Shown: positions 28,795 through 38,679, counted from the first letter of the stretch. The stretch: 45,461 nt of DNA from Opitutales bacterium (GCA_030729385.1 JANQXM010000004.1:1-45461); one strand, 5' to 3'. Program-made: numbers and translations. The notes: generated by a model not told the origin, from the sequence alone.

Positions 28795-29910
28795 ATGGAA
28801 CCAAACTACACGAAACTGGCCGGCGTATTGACCGGGTTTTCTACCAATTTACAAAAGGGCGAGCGCGTCCTAATCGATGCCTTTGATATCCCCGAAGCGA
28901 TGGTCGTCGCACTGGTCCGTGCCGCCCGCGAGCGAGGCGCTGTCCCATTCGTCAATATTCAGCGCGCCCGCGTCAGCCGCGAGTTGATGAACGATATCGA
29001 CGCGGAGCAATTTGAAACGCAGGCCACTTGGGAGCTCGCTCGTATGCAAAAAATGGACGCCTACATCGCGGTGCGTGGTTCGGATAATATTTTTGAAATG
29101 TCGGACGTCGACCCCGCCAAAGTCAGCCGCGTAATGAAGGCGATGAAGGAAGTGCTCGACTACCGAGTAAACAAAACCAAATGGGTGATCCTTCGCTGGC
29201 CGACTCCTGCGATGGCGCAGCAAGCCATGATGAGCACCGAAAGTTTCGAAGACTTCTTCTTCCGCGTTTGCACGCAAGACTATGCGCGCATGACTGCAGG
29301 CATGAACGCACTTGAATCCTTGATGTCGAAAACAGATGTAGTCGAATTGAAGGGCCCTGACACCAACCTTCGCTTTTCTATTAAAGGCATCGGCGCGGTT
29401 TCCTGTGGCGGCACGCATAACATCCCCGACGGCGAAGTCTTCTCCTGCCCAGTCAAAGACTCGGTCGAAGGCGAGATCACTTACAATGCGCCGACAGTCT
29501 ATCAAGGGGTGTCCTTTGATCGCATCCACCTCAAATTCGAGAAGGGTAAAATCGTGCATGCGGAAAGTTCCAATACCGCGCGCCTGAACGACATTCTTAA
29601 TTCCGATCCTGGCGCCCGCTATATTGGTGAGTTCGCGATCGGGTTCAACCCACACATTCTCGAGCCGATGCGCGACATTCTCTTTGATGAAAAGATCGCG
29701 GGCTCCTTCCACTTCACTCCAGGTCAAGCCTACGAAGAAGCGGATAATGGTAATCGCTCACAAGTCCACTGGGACATGGTGCAAATCCAGCGTCCAGAAT
29801 ATGGCGGCGGCGAAATTTGGTTCGATGGTGAGTTGATCCGTAAGGACGGACTCTTCTTGAAAGGCGATTTAAAGAAGCTGAATCCGGACTATCTTCTGGG
29901 CGGTGAATAA
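28795..29910 (+). CDS. M29-family aminopeptidase (AmpS/thermophilic aminopeptidase type)
   Basis: A metallo-aminopeptidase of the M29 family, with 371 aa from the ATG at 28795; a TTG at 28747 would add 16 residues unlike the family start. The conserved metal and substrate region [20 protein letters not shown] carries a catalytic glutamate, and further down EFAIGFNP and a stretch with [16 protein letters not shown] contain the His/Asp ligands. The N-terminal half ([19 protein letters not shown]) is the typical smaller domain. It follows rsmJ and overlaps the next gene by 8 nt, so translation of the two may be coupled. Confidence 0.92.
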   Translation: MEPNYTKLAGVLTGFSTNLQKGERVLIDAFDIPEAMVVALVRAARERGAVPFVNIQRARVSRELMNDIDAEQFETQATWELARMQKMDAYIAVRGSDNIFEMSDVDPAKVSRVMKAMKEVLDYRVNKTKWVILRWPTPAMAQQAMMSTESFEDFFFRVCTQDYARMTAGMNALESLMSKTDVVELKGPDTNLRFSIKGIGAVSCGGTHNIPDGEVFSCPVKDSVEGEITYNAPTVYQGVSFDRIHLKFEKGKIVHAESSNTARLNDILNSDPGARYIGEFAIGFNPHILEPMRDILFDEKIAGSFHFTPGQAYEEADNGNRSQVHWDMVQIQRPEYGGGEIWFDGELIRKDGLFLKGDLKKLNPDYLLGGE

Positions 29911-31066
29911 GGCGGGCGAGTCTGCGGTGGATCCGGTGTTGAGCGTGTATTGTCACGTCCCGTTCTGCGCATCGACCTGCGATTTCTGCGCCTTTTATCA
30001 AGAGAAGCCGCGCCGTGGAGACCTTGACCGCTATCTCGCGGCAATGGATACCGAGTTTGCCTTGCTACCAAAAGATCGCGTGGTGGACACCGTCTTTTGG
30101 GGTGGTGGCACGCCGGGCTTGCTGGCGGCAAAAGACTTGGAGCGCCTCGGCCGTTCGTTACTCGACAACTTGAAACAACCGCCGAGCGAGTGGACAATCG
30201 AAATGGCGCCCTCCGCAGTGAAGGAGGACAAGCTCGCCGTTTTGCGCGACCTCGGCGTGACTCGTATCTCGATGGGAGTGCAGAGTTTTCATCCTGAGTT
30301 ATTAGAATCGCTGGGGCGCCTACACCGCCCAAATCAAATCTATACGGCATGGGAGCGCGTGCAGGCAGCTGGTTTCCCTCAGACGAATCTCGATCTGATG
30401 TTTGCCATTCCGAATCAGTCCATCGAGCAATGGGAGGCTGACATTCGCGAAGCTGCACGACTCGGGCCGACACACCTCTCGACCTACTGCCTGACTTTCG
30501 AGGAAGACACCGCACTCTACGTAAAATTATCACAAGGCAAGGTATCGATCGACGAAGAGCGCGAGCTACAATTCTACGAGCGCGGCTGGGAGCTTTTAGC
30601 AGAGCTTGGCTATGCGCAATACGAGGTATCTAATTTCGCCAAGCCCGATGCGGCATGTCTCCACAACGTCAATACTTGGCGCATGCAGGAATGGATCGGC
30701 TGCGGTCCCTCGGCTGCCAGTCAGTATGAGGGACAGCGCTATCAACGACCGTCTAACTTAGACGAGTGGGCGAAAGGAATGGAAGCAGGTCTGCCACCGA
30801 GAACAGAGTGTGTCGACCTAGATGCCTCGATCCTGCTGGCAGATGCCTTGGTCTTCGGCCTGCGAATGAATGCTGGCTGCGATTTAGATCTAATTGCAAA
30901 GCAGTTTCCCGCACCTGATGTATTGGCTCAGTTGGAGCCGCTGCTAAGTCGCTTGGCACGTGAAGGTTTAGCCGAACGCGAAGGCTCAAAAATACGACTC
31001 ACCCATGAAGGTCGATTGGTTTGCGATGCCATCGGTAGCTCCATACTCGAAACGATTGCGGATTAA
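29903..31066 (+). CDS. hemW: HemW-like radical SAM protein
   Basis: A 387-aa radical SAM protein of the HemN/HemW family. The [4Fe-4S] motif is Cys22-X3-Cys26-X2-Cys29 (in [12 protein letters not shown]). The length and lack of the HemN-specific N-terminal extension point to HemW, which handles heme rather than oxidising coproporphyrinogen III. The family pattern HNxxYW is changed here to HNVNTW, and the GxGxxA motif reads GCGPSAAS. It starts with GTG, 8 nt inside the preceding aminopeptidase gene, and is followed after 1 nt by the NYN-domain gene. Confidence 0.85.
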   Translation: MNKAGESAVDPVLSVYCHVPFCASTCDFCAFYQEKPRRGDLDRYLAAMDTEFALLPKDRVVDTVFWGGGTPGLLAAKDLERLGRSLLDNLKQPPSEWTIEMAPSAVKEDKLAVLRDLGVTRISMGVQSFHPELLESLGRLHRPNQIYTAWERVQAAGFPQTNLDLMFAIPNQSIEQWEADIREAARLGPTHLSTYCLTFEEDTALYVKLSQGKVSIDEERELQFYERGWELLAELGYAQYEVSNFAKPDAACLHNVNTWRMQEWIGCGPSAASQYEGQRYQRPSNLDEWAKGMEAGLPPRTECVDLDASILLADALVFGLRMNAGCDLDLIAKQFPAPDVLAQLEPLLSRLAREGLAEREGSKIRLTHEGRLVCDAIGSSILETIAD

Positions 31067-31067
31067 C

Positions 31068-31553
31068 ATGAGCACATCTCGATACCTATTGATTGATGCT
31101 TACAATGTGATTTGCGCGACCGATCATTTACGAGAGACCTTAAACGAAAATATGGATGCCGCGAGAGATCGGCTCGCTGAAATCGTCGCCTCGATTCACG
31201 ATGCTGAAGGTGTGCGGGTGGCCTTGATTTTGGACAGCCGTAATGATCGTCTCGAAGTGGAGCACCCATTCAAGAAAAACACCTTTGAATATTTATATGC
31301 ACCCGCAGCACTCACTGCCGATGGCGTGATTGAGCGCATATTAAAACGAGTCAAAAATCCCAGCGATGTCAGTGTGGTTAGCAACGACAACATGGTGCGC
31401 GAAGCCACTCGATCAAGTGGAGCCATGGCTTTGCGACCAGAGGAACTATTCGAATGGGCGAGCGCCTGCGAAGCGCGTTTGCTGCAAGACGCAGCCCGCC
31501 GTCGGAACGAGAACAGTAAAGATTGGCGTAATGGGCTCGATATCGAGCTGTAA
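31068..31553 (+). CDS. NYN-domain (YacP/Rae1-like) ribonuclease
   Basis: From the ATG at 31068 the protein has 161 aa; it starts MSTSRYLLIDAYNVICATDH, where the Asp-Ala-Tyr-Asn motif is the first active-site acid of NYN/PIN-like nucleases. Further acidic residues sit in ALILDSRNDRLE and VVSNDNMVREATRSSG. In Bacillus the homologue Rae1 cuts mRNA at the ribosome A site; the same role here is only inferred. The gene is the last of the rsmJ-M29-hemW-NYN run and is convergent, with 9 nt between, with the sugar dehydrogenase gene. Confidence 0.88.
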   Translation: MSTSRYLLIDAYNVICATDHLRETLNENMDAARDRLAEIVASIHDAEGVRVALILDSRNDRLEVEHPFKKNTFEYLYAPAALTADGVIERILKRVKNPSDVSVVSNDNMVREATRSSGAMALRPEELFEWASACEARLLQDAARRRNENSKDWRNGLDIEL

Positions 31554-31562
31554 CAATTGCAC

Positions 31563-32975
31563 TCAATCCGCCGACACTAAACGCACGACTTTATCCGGTC
31601 CGTTCAGGACAACATAAAGGTGACCGTCAGGACCGCTAGCGACGTCGCGCACACGTCCGACACTTTTCAAGATAATCTCATCTTTGACAACCTGTCCGTC
31701 CTCGATAATCAAACGGTGCAATTCCTCTGAAGCGAGACCTCCGGCAAAAAGATTATACTTCCAGTCGGGGAAGACCTCACCTTCATAGAAATCAATGCCA
31801 CAGACCGCAATCGATGGCGTCCAATAATGCTTCGGTTGCTCCATGCCCTCCTTGGCAGTGATTCCAGTGATCGGCTTGCCGTTGTAATTCATGCCATAGG
31901 TAATCACCGGCCAACCATAGTTTCTACCTGCCTGCATCACATTGATTTCATCACCTCCGCGCGGGCCATGCTCGGACTCCCAAATTTCACCAGTGCTCGG
32001 ATGTAGATCCAAGCCCTGTGGGTTCCGATTCCCATAAGTCCAGATGGATGGGTAAGCATCAGACTCGTTCGCAAATGGATTATCTTTCGGCAGACGCCCG
32101 TCATCGTGGATGCGGTGGATCTTACCATTCGGCACGCTCAGGTCCTGAGCCATATCTTGTGCACCCCGGTCTCCGATCCCGAAAAACAGAAAACCATCTT
32201 TAAATACTAGACGCGTTCCAAAATGAACCCCGGCGGAGCGATGAAACTTCGCAGGCACTTCAAAAACGACCTCTTCGTCCATCCACTGATTGTCGATGAT
32301 TCGCCCGCGCACGACCTTCGTCATGCCAGCCTTCTTACCGCCCTGTTCTCCACCGGATTCAGAAAAGGCTAAATAGACCCACGCATTGTGCTGGTAGTCA
32401 GGATGCGCAGCCACTTCAAGCAAGCCGCCCTGCCCGTTTGCCCAGACTTTCGGCGTGCCTTCAACCGGCGCTTTCAATTCACCGTCCTTAAACATCCGCA
32501 AGCTACCATCGCGCTCCGTAATTAAAACGCCCTTTGTCGGCAAAAAAGCAATCGACCATGGCTTAGACAGACCGTCGACAACGGTTTCCAATTTAAAGGA
32601 GTATCCGCCCGCCGAATACACGCCGTCGGTCTCAGCAACAAGGGGACCTTTTGCGCGCTCACTTTTTTGACGCATTTCATCGATATAAATCTCGAGGGAT
32701 CGTATCTGGGCATCTGTCAGAGCACCCTCATAAGCTGGCATCCCCATTTGCGGGCTCCCCTCATTCACGTATTCAAGAAAGCTTTTCCCCTTCCCCACAT
32801 ACTTCCACTTAGCGACATCGAGCAAAGTAGTGCCCAGACCACCAGTGAGTTCGGCACCATGACAGCTGGCACACACACTGGTGTAGAGTTCACTCACCGC
32901 ACCCGTGCCGATTCGATTCTGCCCGAACAAGCAACTAGAAGTGATCACAAACAAGAGATAGATAGACAAACGCAT
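31563..32975 (-). CDS. Cytochrome c-PQQ-dependent sugar dehydrogenase fusion, exported
   Basis: An exported quinoprotein. Translation probably starts at the ATG at 32975 (470 aa, [18 protein letters not shown] as signal peptide); an ATG at 33002 adds nine residues. Numbering here counts from 33002. The N-terminal domain is a cytochrome c with CASCH at residues 44-48 and a likely Met ligand in QMGMPAYEG. Residues about 130-479 are a six-bladed beta-propeller of the soluble glucose dehydrogenase/sorbosone type ([44 protein letters not shown]), which binds PQQ and Ca2+. Electrons would pass to the heme. No PQQ synthesis genes are in the window. Confidence 0.9.
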   Translation of the reverse strand: MRLSIYLLFVITSSCLFGQNRIGTGAVSELYTSVCASCHGAELTGGLGTTLLDVAKWKYVGKGKSFLEYVNEGSPQMGMPAYEGALTDAQIRSLEIYIDEMRQKSERAKGPLVAETDGVYSAGGYSFKLETVVDGLSKPWSIAFLPTKGVLITERDGSLRMFKDGELKAPVEGTPKVWANGQGGLLEVAAHPDYQHNAWVYLAFSESGGEQGGKKAGMTKVVRGRIIDNQWMDEEVVFEVPAKFHRSAGVHFGTRLVFKDGFLFFGIGDRGAQDMAQDLSVPNGKIHRIHDDGRLPKDNPFANESDAYPSIWTYGNRNPQGLDLHPSTGEIWESEHGPRGGDEINVMQAGRNYGWPVITYGMNYNGKPITGITAKEGMEQPKHYWTPSIAVCGIDFYEGEVFPDWKYNLFAGGLASEELHRLIIEDGQVVKDEIILKSVGRVRDVASGPDGHLYVVLNGPDKVVRLVSAD

Positions 32976-33051
32976 GAGGTGTAAATTGGCAGTTTTTACC
33001 AAACATGCAAAAAGATTGCGGCATTGAATAAAGGCGATTCAATTCAAGCTC

Positions 33052-34323
33052 ATGGAATTCATGCAGAATTGGGGAAATCTCCTCGCCCCCGAAGGAGGCT
33101 TTAAAGTCGAGGACCTATGGCAGGTTCTGGTCGTGCTACTCTTACTCGGTCTGTGCAGACGAGTATTCGGCCAAAAATATAAGAAGCTCGATACCGACGA
33201 ATTCAACCCAAAGTTCTGGATACAAAAGAATATCGGCTTCGTCGCTCATTGGGTCGCGCTTACGGTCATTTATCTATTTTTTGCGATAATCATCGGAATG
33301 GATATGCCAGTCCTTCGATTCTTCACTTACCTCGGCGGAGCTTGGACCGTAATTGGTCTAGTCACCAGCCTCCTGAAAGAGCGCTTCTGGGCTCAATCTG
33401 TCGCAGCCGTCGGCTACCTAATCACTGGCTTATTCGGACTCGCACTCGTCGAAGACAGTATTCAATTGCTCGACGATCTTCGCTTCACCATGGGCGGCTT
33501 CACTCTCTCTGCTTGGACAATTCTAGCCGGCATGATCGCCTTTGCGTTTACTTTATGGATCAGTCTCGCCGTTGCACGAATTGCCGAGACACAGATTCAA
33601 CTCATCCCGCGACTGAGTGCCACACTCAAAGTTCTCATCGCTAAGATCGTTCGTATTCTACTGATCACCATTGCGGTTGTCACCGCGATTGGCTCCATCG
33701 GCATCGACCTCTCTGCCTTCGCGTTCCTCGGAGGTGCGATCGGTATCGGTCTTGGTTTTGGTCTCCAGAAAGTCGTGTCCAACTTTGTCAGCGGTATCAT
33801 CCTACTCATGGACAACTCCATAAAACCCGGCGACGTGGTTGAAATCGATGGCACCTATGGTTGGATCAATAATCTAAGAGCTCGATACGCATCGGTCATC
33901 ACTCGCGACGGCACGGAACACCTCATCCCCAACGAAGACCTGATCACTCAAAAAGTGATCAACTGGTCATTTACCGACAACCTCGTGCGCGTCCGCGCCG
34001 CAGTAGGAGTCTCTTACAAATCGGACCCACATCAATGTATTCAGCTCATTTTGGATGCGGCTAAATCGGTTCCCCGCGTGCTAGAACTCCCAGAACCCAC
34101 TTGCCCACTTATCGGTTTCGGCGACAGCTCTGTGGACCTAGAACTACGTTTCTGGATCGCAGACCCTTCCAACGGTGTCGCCAGTGTCAAAAGTGCGGTG
34201 CTATTAAAAATATGGGATAGCTTTAAAGAGCACAACATCGAGATCCCGTTCCCGCAGCGCGATCTACACATCCGCTCCAGCGACGTGCTACATGTCCAGC
34301 GCGACAATCCGGATCCAGAGTAA
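33052..34323 (+). CDS. Mechanosensitive ion channel, MscS family
   Basis: A 423-aa inner membrane protein. Four to five hydrophobic segments precede the pore helix, making it longer than E. coli MscS. The pore-lining region FLGGAIGIGLGFGLQKVVSN (about residues 224-243) with its Gly-Ala pattern, followed by FVSGIILLMDNSIKPGDVVE, is diagnostic. The beta domain contains NLRARYASVITRDGTEHLIP, and the cytoplasmic vestibule domain extends to about residue 400. It acts as a safety valve in hypo-osmotic shock. It is divergent from the dehydrogenase gene and 6 nt upstream of tlyA. Confidence 0.94.
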   Translation: MEFMQNWGNLLAPEGGFKVEDLWQVLVVLLLLGLCRRVFGQKYKKLDTDEFNPKFWIQKNIGFVAHWVALTVIYLFFAIIIGMDMPVLRFFTYLGGAWTVIGLVTSLLKERFWAQSVAAVGYLITGLFGLALVEDSIQLLDDLRFTMGGFTLSAWTILAGMIAFAFTLWISLAVARIAETQIQLIPRLSATLKVLIAKIVRILLITIAVVTAIGSIGIDLSAFAFLGGAIGIGLGFGLQKVVSNFVSGIILLMDNSIKPGDVVEIDGTYGWINNLRARYASVITRDGTEHLIPNEDLITQKVINWSFTDNLVRVRAAVGVSYKSDPHQCIQLILDAAKSVPRVLELPEPTCPLIGFGDSSVDLELRFWIADPSNGVASVKSAVLLKIWDSFKEHNIEIPFPQRDLHIRSSDVLHVQRDNPDPE

Positions 34324-34329
34324 ACCACC

Positions 34330-35085
34330 ATGGCAGCGACAAAGAAAATACGTCTCGACGAATTACTCGTGACCAACGGACTGGCCGACACACGCTCCAG
34401 AGCCAAAGCACTCATTCTCGCAGGAAAAGTCATGCTCGGCACCGACCGCCTCGACAAACCGGGCCGCACCTTACCCGCCGATAGTCCAGTTGTGGTCGAA
34501 TCCCCTCCCCGCTTCGTCAGTCGCGGTGGTGAAAAAATCGATGGCTTTCTCGAACAATTCAATATCAACGTCACAGGACTACGCTTCCTCGATATCGGCG
34601 CATCAACCGGCGGGTTCACCGACTGTTGCCTGCAACGCGGCGCAATCACGGCAACCTGTGTCGATGTCGGTCGCGCGCAGATGCACAATCGCCTAATCCA
34701 AGACGAGCGCGTGACCAACATCGAGAAGACCAACGCCCGCCACCTGAAGCTTGGCGATCTCCCTTTCGATGATTATCCACTCATCGTCACGGACCTCTCT
34801 TTCATTTCACTCACAAAAGTTCTACCCGCGATGTGGCAATTCATGGCACCCGGTGGTCGCTTGATCGCATTAGTGAAACCGCAATTCGAAGCCGAAAAAC
34901 ACGAAGTTGACGCAGGTAAAGGCATCATCCGTGACGAAGCCATTCACCAACGCGTGCTCGAATCCATCAAAACCTTCGCCCTCAACGAGCTCCCCGGTGC
35001 AGAACTCATCGGCACAATGGACTCCCCAATCAAAGGGACTGATGGCAACCGCGAGTTTCTAATGGGATTGATCCGGAACGAATAA
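34330..35085 (+). CDS. tlyA: TlyA-family rRNA (cytidine-2'-O)-methyltransferase
   Basis: A 251-aa protein with an N-terminal S4 RNA-binding domain ([20 protein letters not shown], residues 5-24) and a class I SAM-dependent FtsJ-like domain. The SAM motif is [19 protein letters not shown] (about 86-104); the catalytic segment [19 protein letters not shown] follows near residue 154-172. The family methylates cytidine in 16S and/or 23S rRNA at intersubunit positions. It starts 6 nt after mscS, so the two are probably co-transcribed. Confidence 0.93.
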   Translation: MAATKKIRLDELLVTNGLADTRSRAKALILAGKVMLGTDRLDKPGRTLPADSPVVVESPPRFVSRGGEKIDGFLEQFNINVTGLRFLDIGASTGGFTDCCLQRGAITATCVDVGRAQMHNRLIQDERVTNIEKTNARHLKLGDLPFDDYPLIVTDLSFISLTKVLPAMWQFMAPGGRLIALVKPQFEAEKHEVDAGKGIIRDEAIHQRVLESIKTFALNELPGAELIGTMDSPIKGTDGNREFLMGLIRNE

Positions 35086-35097
35086 CATTTCAATATT

Positions 35098-35173
35098 GGA
35101 GGGACGCGTTTCATGCGTCCGCCTTCGGGAAAATTGGGCTCAAGCACCCCGGACGCGTGAAACGCGTCCCTCC
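35098..35173. repeat. Paired inverted REP-like hairpins (BIME-like), GGAG heads
   Basis: The left unit has GGAG at 35098-35101 and a hairpin (35102-35109 with 35113-35120, one mismatch, 3-nt loop). The right unit is inverted: a 7-bp perfect stem (35151-35157 with 35163-35169) followed by CTCC at 35170-35173. The inner sequence GGACGC is shared with the element at 13919-13985, whose heads are GTAG. The element lies in the tlyA-nadK spacer, upstream of a 7-nt-period tract. Confidence 0.8.
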
Positions 35174-35196
35174 AGTCACATCCAAAATAATTAGCG

Positions 35197-35231
35197 ATTC
35201 GAAGTTGGACGTTCTGCGTTCAGTGTTCTAC
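35197..35231 (+). repeat. 7-nt-period tract upstream of nadK, GTTNNNC family
   Basis: Five contiguous 7-nt units: ATTCGAA, GTTGGAC (35204-35210), GTTCTGC, GTTCAGT and GTTCTAC (35225-35231). The second unit is identical to that of the copy at 32-66 and the last differs by one base. The tract ends 12 nt before the nadK start codon. No Shine-Dalgarno sequence is visible between. Confidence 0.65.
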
Positions 35232-35243
35232 CTTAGCCTTCCC

Positions 35244-36083
35244 ATGAGTCCGATCAAAACCATCACATTTGCTGTCAATGCCTCAAAGCCAGGTGCGAAG
35301 GAAGCGGCTGACTACCTTGCTGGTATCGCTGAATGCGAGGGCGCTACCGCAACAGTGACCACGGAGCACCCGCTACCAGCAAATGCACTGAAAGACCAAG
35401 ACCTCTGTTGCGTCATCGGCGGCGATGGCACTTTGCTCGGCGTGCTCGATGCAGCGCTCGAATCCGGCGCAGCCGTGCTCGGGATCAACATGGGCAAGCT
35501 CGGCTTCCTCGCCACATTTACCGAAGCAGAAGCAGCCAACGACCTACCTGCCCTCATTAAGGGTAACTACGACATCGCAGAGCGCTCGGTGATCTGCTGC
35601 ACGACTCAAAATGGTGAATCCATCTACGGTCTCAACGACGTGGTTTTAAAAGAAACCGAAGGCAGCGGCTTGATCCGCCTCAAAGTATCCGCCAATGGAA
35701 ACCCTGTATCGGAATACCATTGCGACGGGCTCATCTTTTCCACGCCGACTGGATCCACCGCCTATAACCTTTCCGCCGGCGGTCCCATCATCGGTCCCAA
35801 AGTCAGCGCCATTGCAATGACCCCGATTTGTCCCCATACGCTCGGTAATCGATCGGTCATCTTTGACAACTCGACACAAATCAGTGTGGCCAATCTCGTG
35901 CCCGGCCCCTGCCCCCGCATCACAATCGACGGTCGCGTGCGCTTCAAAGCTGAAAACAATTTTCCGATTTCTATCACGGTTGCCGAGAAGACTTTCCGTC
36001 TAATGCAACACCCGGATCATTCGCACTTCGCGATTGTCAGAAATAAGCTCAATTGGGGCGACCCAACGATTAAGTCGGAATGA
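35244..36083 (+). CDS. nadK: NAD kinase
   Basis: Phosphorylates NAD to NADP. From the ATG at 35244 the protein has 279 aa; an upstream in-frame ATG at 35157 lies inside the REP-like element and is rejected. The GGDG motif is at residues 59-62 ([12 protein letters not shown]), the NDVVLKE substrate motif is near residue 132-138, and the [15 protein letters not shown] motif is near residues 170-184. It is preceded by a REP-like pair and a 7-nt-period tract, which separate it from tlyA. Confidence 0.95.
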   Translation: MSPIKTITFAVNASKPGAKEAADYLAGIAECEGATATVTTEHPLPANALKDQDLCCVIGGDGTLLGVLDAALESGAAVLGINMGKLGFLATFTEAEAANDLPALIKGNYDIAERSVICCTTQNGESIYGLNDVVLKETEGSGLIRLKVSANGNPVSEYHCDGLIFSTPTGSTAYNLSAGGPIIGPKVSAIAMTPICPHTLGNRSVIFDNSTQISVANLVPGPCPRITIDGRVRFKAENNFPISITVAEKTFRLMQHPDHSHFAIVRNKLNWGDPTIKSE

Positions 36084-36097
36084 TCGCAAAGTAGGCA

Positions 36098-36125
36098 GTG
36101 AACAGTGGGAAGTGAGTAGTGCGAG
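36098..36125 (+). repeat. 7-nt-period tract AGTGNNN upstream of the S23/IVS-like gene
   Basis: Four units of 7 nt, all starting AGTG: AGTGAAC (36098-36104), AGTGGGA (36105-36111), AGTGAGT (36112-36118) and AGTGCGA (36119-36125). Part of it (36105-36115) has an exact inverted copy at 36511-36521, at the other end of the small gene that follows. The tract ends 15 nt before that gene's ATG. Confidence 0.65.
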
Positions 36126-36140
36126 AAGCACGTTTAAACA

Positions 36141-36529
36141 ATGAGTATAAAGAATTACAGCGATCTAGTCGTTTGGCAAAAATCCATACAATTGGTGGAA
36201 ATGATTTATGTGCTGACCAATACATTCCCGCACGAAGAGATCTACGGCCTAACAAGCCAAATACGCAGAGCAGCAGTATCGATTCCTTCAAATATCGCAG
36301 AAGGCCAAGCAAGACAGAGCACAGCCGAATTCAAACGACTTCTCTCATTAGTATGGGCTCAAGGGCAGCAGTTGAAACCCAGCTGATTATCGCTCAAAAG
36401 TTGAAATACGTAACCGCGGAACAACTCGAGGAGGCCCTAACTCTAAGCGATGAAATTAAGCGAATGACCTACGTCCTCTCATCTAAGCTCAAAGAATACT
36501 TTCCACTCTACACTTCCCACTCAATTTGA
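36141..36529 (+). pseudogene. Frameshifted four-helix-bundle protein, S23/IVS (intervening sequence) type
   Basis: The first 69 codons give MSIKNYSDLVVWQKSIQLVE and then the diagnostic IRRAAVSIPSNIAEGQARQS, as in the four helix bundle family known from 23S rRNA intervening sequences and from diversity-generating retroelements. At about 36345-36350 the reading frame is lost, and the family's C-terminal half (SMGSRAAVETQLIIAQKLKY) continues in the +2 frame up to the stop at 36527-36529. One missing base there restores a protein of about 129 aa. The remnant is flanked by imperfect inverted repeats (36103-36123 and 36501-36523). The stop codon overlaps the cca start. A sequencing error would be an alternative to a true pseudogene. 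Confidence 0.8.
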
Positions 36530-37908
36530 ACATCCCCGAAAATATACCCACGAAACAACGCGCAGCTTGTGTTGCTGTGGCTGAGTCTCTCGCTCAAGCG
36601 GGCGGCCGCGCTTTGATGGTAGGTGGTTGCGTGCGTGATGGCTTACTCGGGATACCTGCGAAGGATGTGGATATCGAAGTCTATGGGCTGGATGCAGATG
36701 CCGTGGAAGCGACCTTAAGCCAACACTACCGCCTCGATACGGTGGGCCGTGCATTCGGAGTCTTCATAGTAAAAGGTCTGGACATCGACATCGCACTTCC
36801 ACGCCGCGAATCAAAGACAGGTCCTAAGCACACAGACTTCGTGGTTGAAGGTGATCCCAACATGTCGCCCCTCGACGCAGCCGCACGGCGTGATTTCACC
36901 ATCAATGCCATCAGCTTCGACCCACTGACTGGCGAGTTGCTCGACCCTTACAACGGTGTGACTGATCTCGAAGCACGCTGTCTGCGTCACGTGTCCGACG
37001 CTTTCAGCGAAGACCCGCTTCGTGTTTTACGCGGCATGCAATTCATCGCGCGTTTTGATTTGGTCGCCGCTGCGGAAACGATTGCCCTCTGCCGCGCACT
37101 CACACCCGAACACCTGCCGATGGAACGACTTGGGGAAGAGTGGAAGAAACTCATCCTCAAAGGCAATCAACTGGGTAAAGGGCTGCACTTCCTAGAAGAC
37201 TGTGGGTGGCTACAATATTTCCCTGAACTCGAAGCGCTGGTTGGCTGCGAACAAGACCCAGAATGGCACCCAGAAGGTGACGTCTGGAAGCACACTTGCC
37301 ACTGCCTCGATGCTTACGCCAAGCAACGCATCGGCGATGAATGGGAAGACCTCGTCGTCGGGCTCGCTGTGGTTTGCCACGACATGGGTAAACCAGCGAC
37401 CACTTACACCGACGAGAACGGACGCATCCGCAGCCCACGGCACGACGTGCTGGGCGTGCCGGTGGCCAAGACCTTCCTAGAACGTATCACTCGGCAAAAG
37501 AAACTCTTTGAAGAAGTCCTCCCACTCGTCGAGCAACACATGCGCCCGCTAGCACTCTACCGCGATGGGGCTGGCGACTCGGCCATTAGGCGCCTCGCAG
37601 CGAGAGTCAAACGAGTGGATCGCCTCACCCGCGTGGCGCATGCCGACAAGAACGGACGCCCACCAATCGAGTGCGACGGTTTCCCCGAGGGCGAATGGCT
37701 ACTGGGTAAAGCCGCCGAACTCGAGATCAAAGACAACGCCCCCACGCCGATCCTACTCGGGCGCCATTTAATGGAGTGCGGCATCAAGCCCGGCCCTCAT
37801 TTTGGAAAAATTCTCGACCAAGCTTACGAAGCACAACTCGACGGCGTCTTTACCGACCTCGAAACCGGCAAAGTATACCTCCAATCCATTCTCCCCAAAT
37901 CCATATAG
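36526..37908 (+). CDS. cca: tRNA CCA-adding enzyme / poly(A) polymerase family with HD domain
   Basis: A class II nucleotidyltransferase that adds or repairs the CCA end of tRNAs. The 460-aa product begins with a TTG at 36526. The head has [12 protein letters not shown] (about residues 30-41) and the two metal-binding Asp residues in KDVDIE (Asp47 and Asp49). The [10 protein letters not shown] and [11 protein letters not shown] motifs follow near residues 122 and 162. From about residue 240 an HD phosphohydrolase domain is present ([20 protein letters not shown]), as in the bacterial multifunctional enzyme. The start overlaps the S23/IVS remnant by 4 nt, and an earlier start may have been lost with that insertion. 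Both tRNAs in the window encode CCA, so repair is the likely role for them. Confidence 0.9.
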   Translation: MNIPENIPTKQRAACVAVAESLAQAGGRALMVGGCVRDGLLGIPAKDVDIEVYGLDADAVEATLSQHYRLDTVGRAFGVFIVKGLDIDIALPRRESKTGPKHTDFVVEGDPNMSPLDAAARRDFTINAISFDPLTGELLDPYNGVTDLEARCLRHVSDAFSEDPLRVLRGMQFIARFDLVAAAETIALCRALTPEHLPMERLGEEWKKLILKGNQLGKGLHFLEDCGWLQYFPELEALVGCEQDPEWHPEGDVWKHTCHCLDAYAKQRIGDEWEDLVVGLAVVCHDMGKPATTYTDENGRIRSPRHDVLGVPVAKTFLERITRQKKLFEEVLPLVEQHMRPLALYRDGAGDSAIRRLAARVKRVDRLTRVAHADKNGRPPIECDGFPEGEWLLGKAAELEIKDNAPTPILLGRHLMECGIKPGPHFGKILDQAYEAQLDGVFTDLETGKVYLQSILPKSI

Positions 37909-37919
37909 CTATTAATAAT

Positions 37920-38669
37920 ATGAAAAAACTCATCCACACAGCCATCGCCCTACTCCTTTGCACTGCAATTCTTCGCGCCGAAACGACTGAAGAAGCACCG
38001 GGCGTGATCCTGCGCGGCGTGCTCGACCTCGGCACTATTCAATCGTTCTCACTCAGCACGGAAGACGGCGTCTCCTCTTCTTGGGTTAAAGTGGGGCAAA
38101 GTTTTAAAGGTTACAAAGTCGTCTCCTTCGACACAGACAGCCAAGCATTGAGCCTCGAAAAAGACGGTGTCGCACAAACCATCAGCCTAACCTCCGCCCA
38201 AGAATTTGCCAACGACGAAGGCACCATGGAAGAACGCCTCGCCGAAGCGAAAAACATCATGGCACTGATGGACTTCGAAAAGATGATGAACGAAACCATG
38301 GACGCCCAGATGAAAGCCATGAGCGAGATGATGCGTAAGCAAATGTCTATGGGCGGCACCGTCGACGAAGAGCTCGTCGCTTTCCAAACCAAGGCAATGG
38401 CCGAGATGTTCGACGAAATGGAATGGGGGCCCATCAAGGATGGTATGTCAAAAGCCTACGCCGAAGTATTCACCAAAGATGAACTCAGTAGCATCTCGAA
38501 CTTCTACGCCACTCCTGCCGGACAAGCCACCATCCAAAAGCAGCCCGCGCTCCAGCAAAAGACCATGGAGATCATGATGCCCTCGATCATGACTGCCTCT
38601 CAGTCGATGCAGAAGAAGATGATGGATTTCTACAAACAGCGCGCCGCCGAGAAGAAAGCTGCAGAGTAA
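37920..38669 (+). CDS. Secreted DUF2059-domain protein
   Basis: The ATG at 37920 gives 249 aa with a signal peptide (MKKLIHTAIALLLCTAIL, cleavage after LRA). Residues about 25-95 form a small beta-rich part with VKVGQSFKGYKVVSFD. Residues about 105-240 are helical and Met-rich (EKMMNETMDAQMKAMSEMM), ending with VFTKDELSSISNFYATPAGQ, the characteristic pattern of DUF2059. The family's function is unknown. It starts 11 nt after cca and is probably co-transcribed. A REP-like pair and a strong terminator follow. Confidence 0.85.
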   Translation: MKKLIHTAIALLLCTAILRAETTEEAPGVILRGVLDLGTIQSFSLSTEDGVSSSWVKVGQSFKGYKVVSFDTDSQALSLEKDGVAQTISLTSAQEFANDEGTMEERLAEAKNIMALMDFEKMMNETMDAQMKAMSEMMRKQMSMGGTVDEELVAFQTKAMAEMFDEMEWGPIKDGMSKAYAEVFTKDELSSISNFYATPAGQATIQKQPALQQKTMEIMMPSIMTASQSMQKKMMDFYKQRAAEKKAAE

Positions 38670-38679
38670 ACTATCATTC

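Noticed and set aside
28870-29727. Open frame of 285 aa antisense to the M29 aminopeptidase
   Set aside because: The aminopeptidase frame carries all family motifs; the antisense frame shows none and no operon context.
34041-34733. Open frame of 230 aa on the minus strand spanning the mscS-tlyA junction
   Set aside because: Both plus-strand genes are clear and closely spaced; the antisense product is low-complexity Arg/Ser-rich sequence.
36341-36352. Programmed ribosomal frameshift in the four-helix-bundle gene
   Set aside because: No slippery heptamer or downstream structure is at the junction; a one-base loss or a read error explains it more simply.
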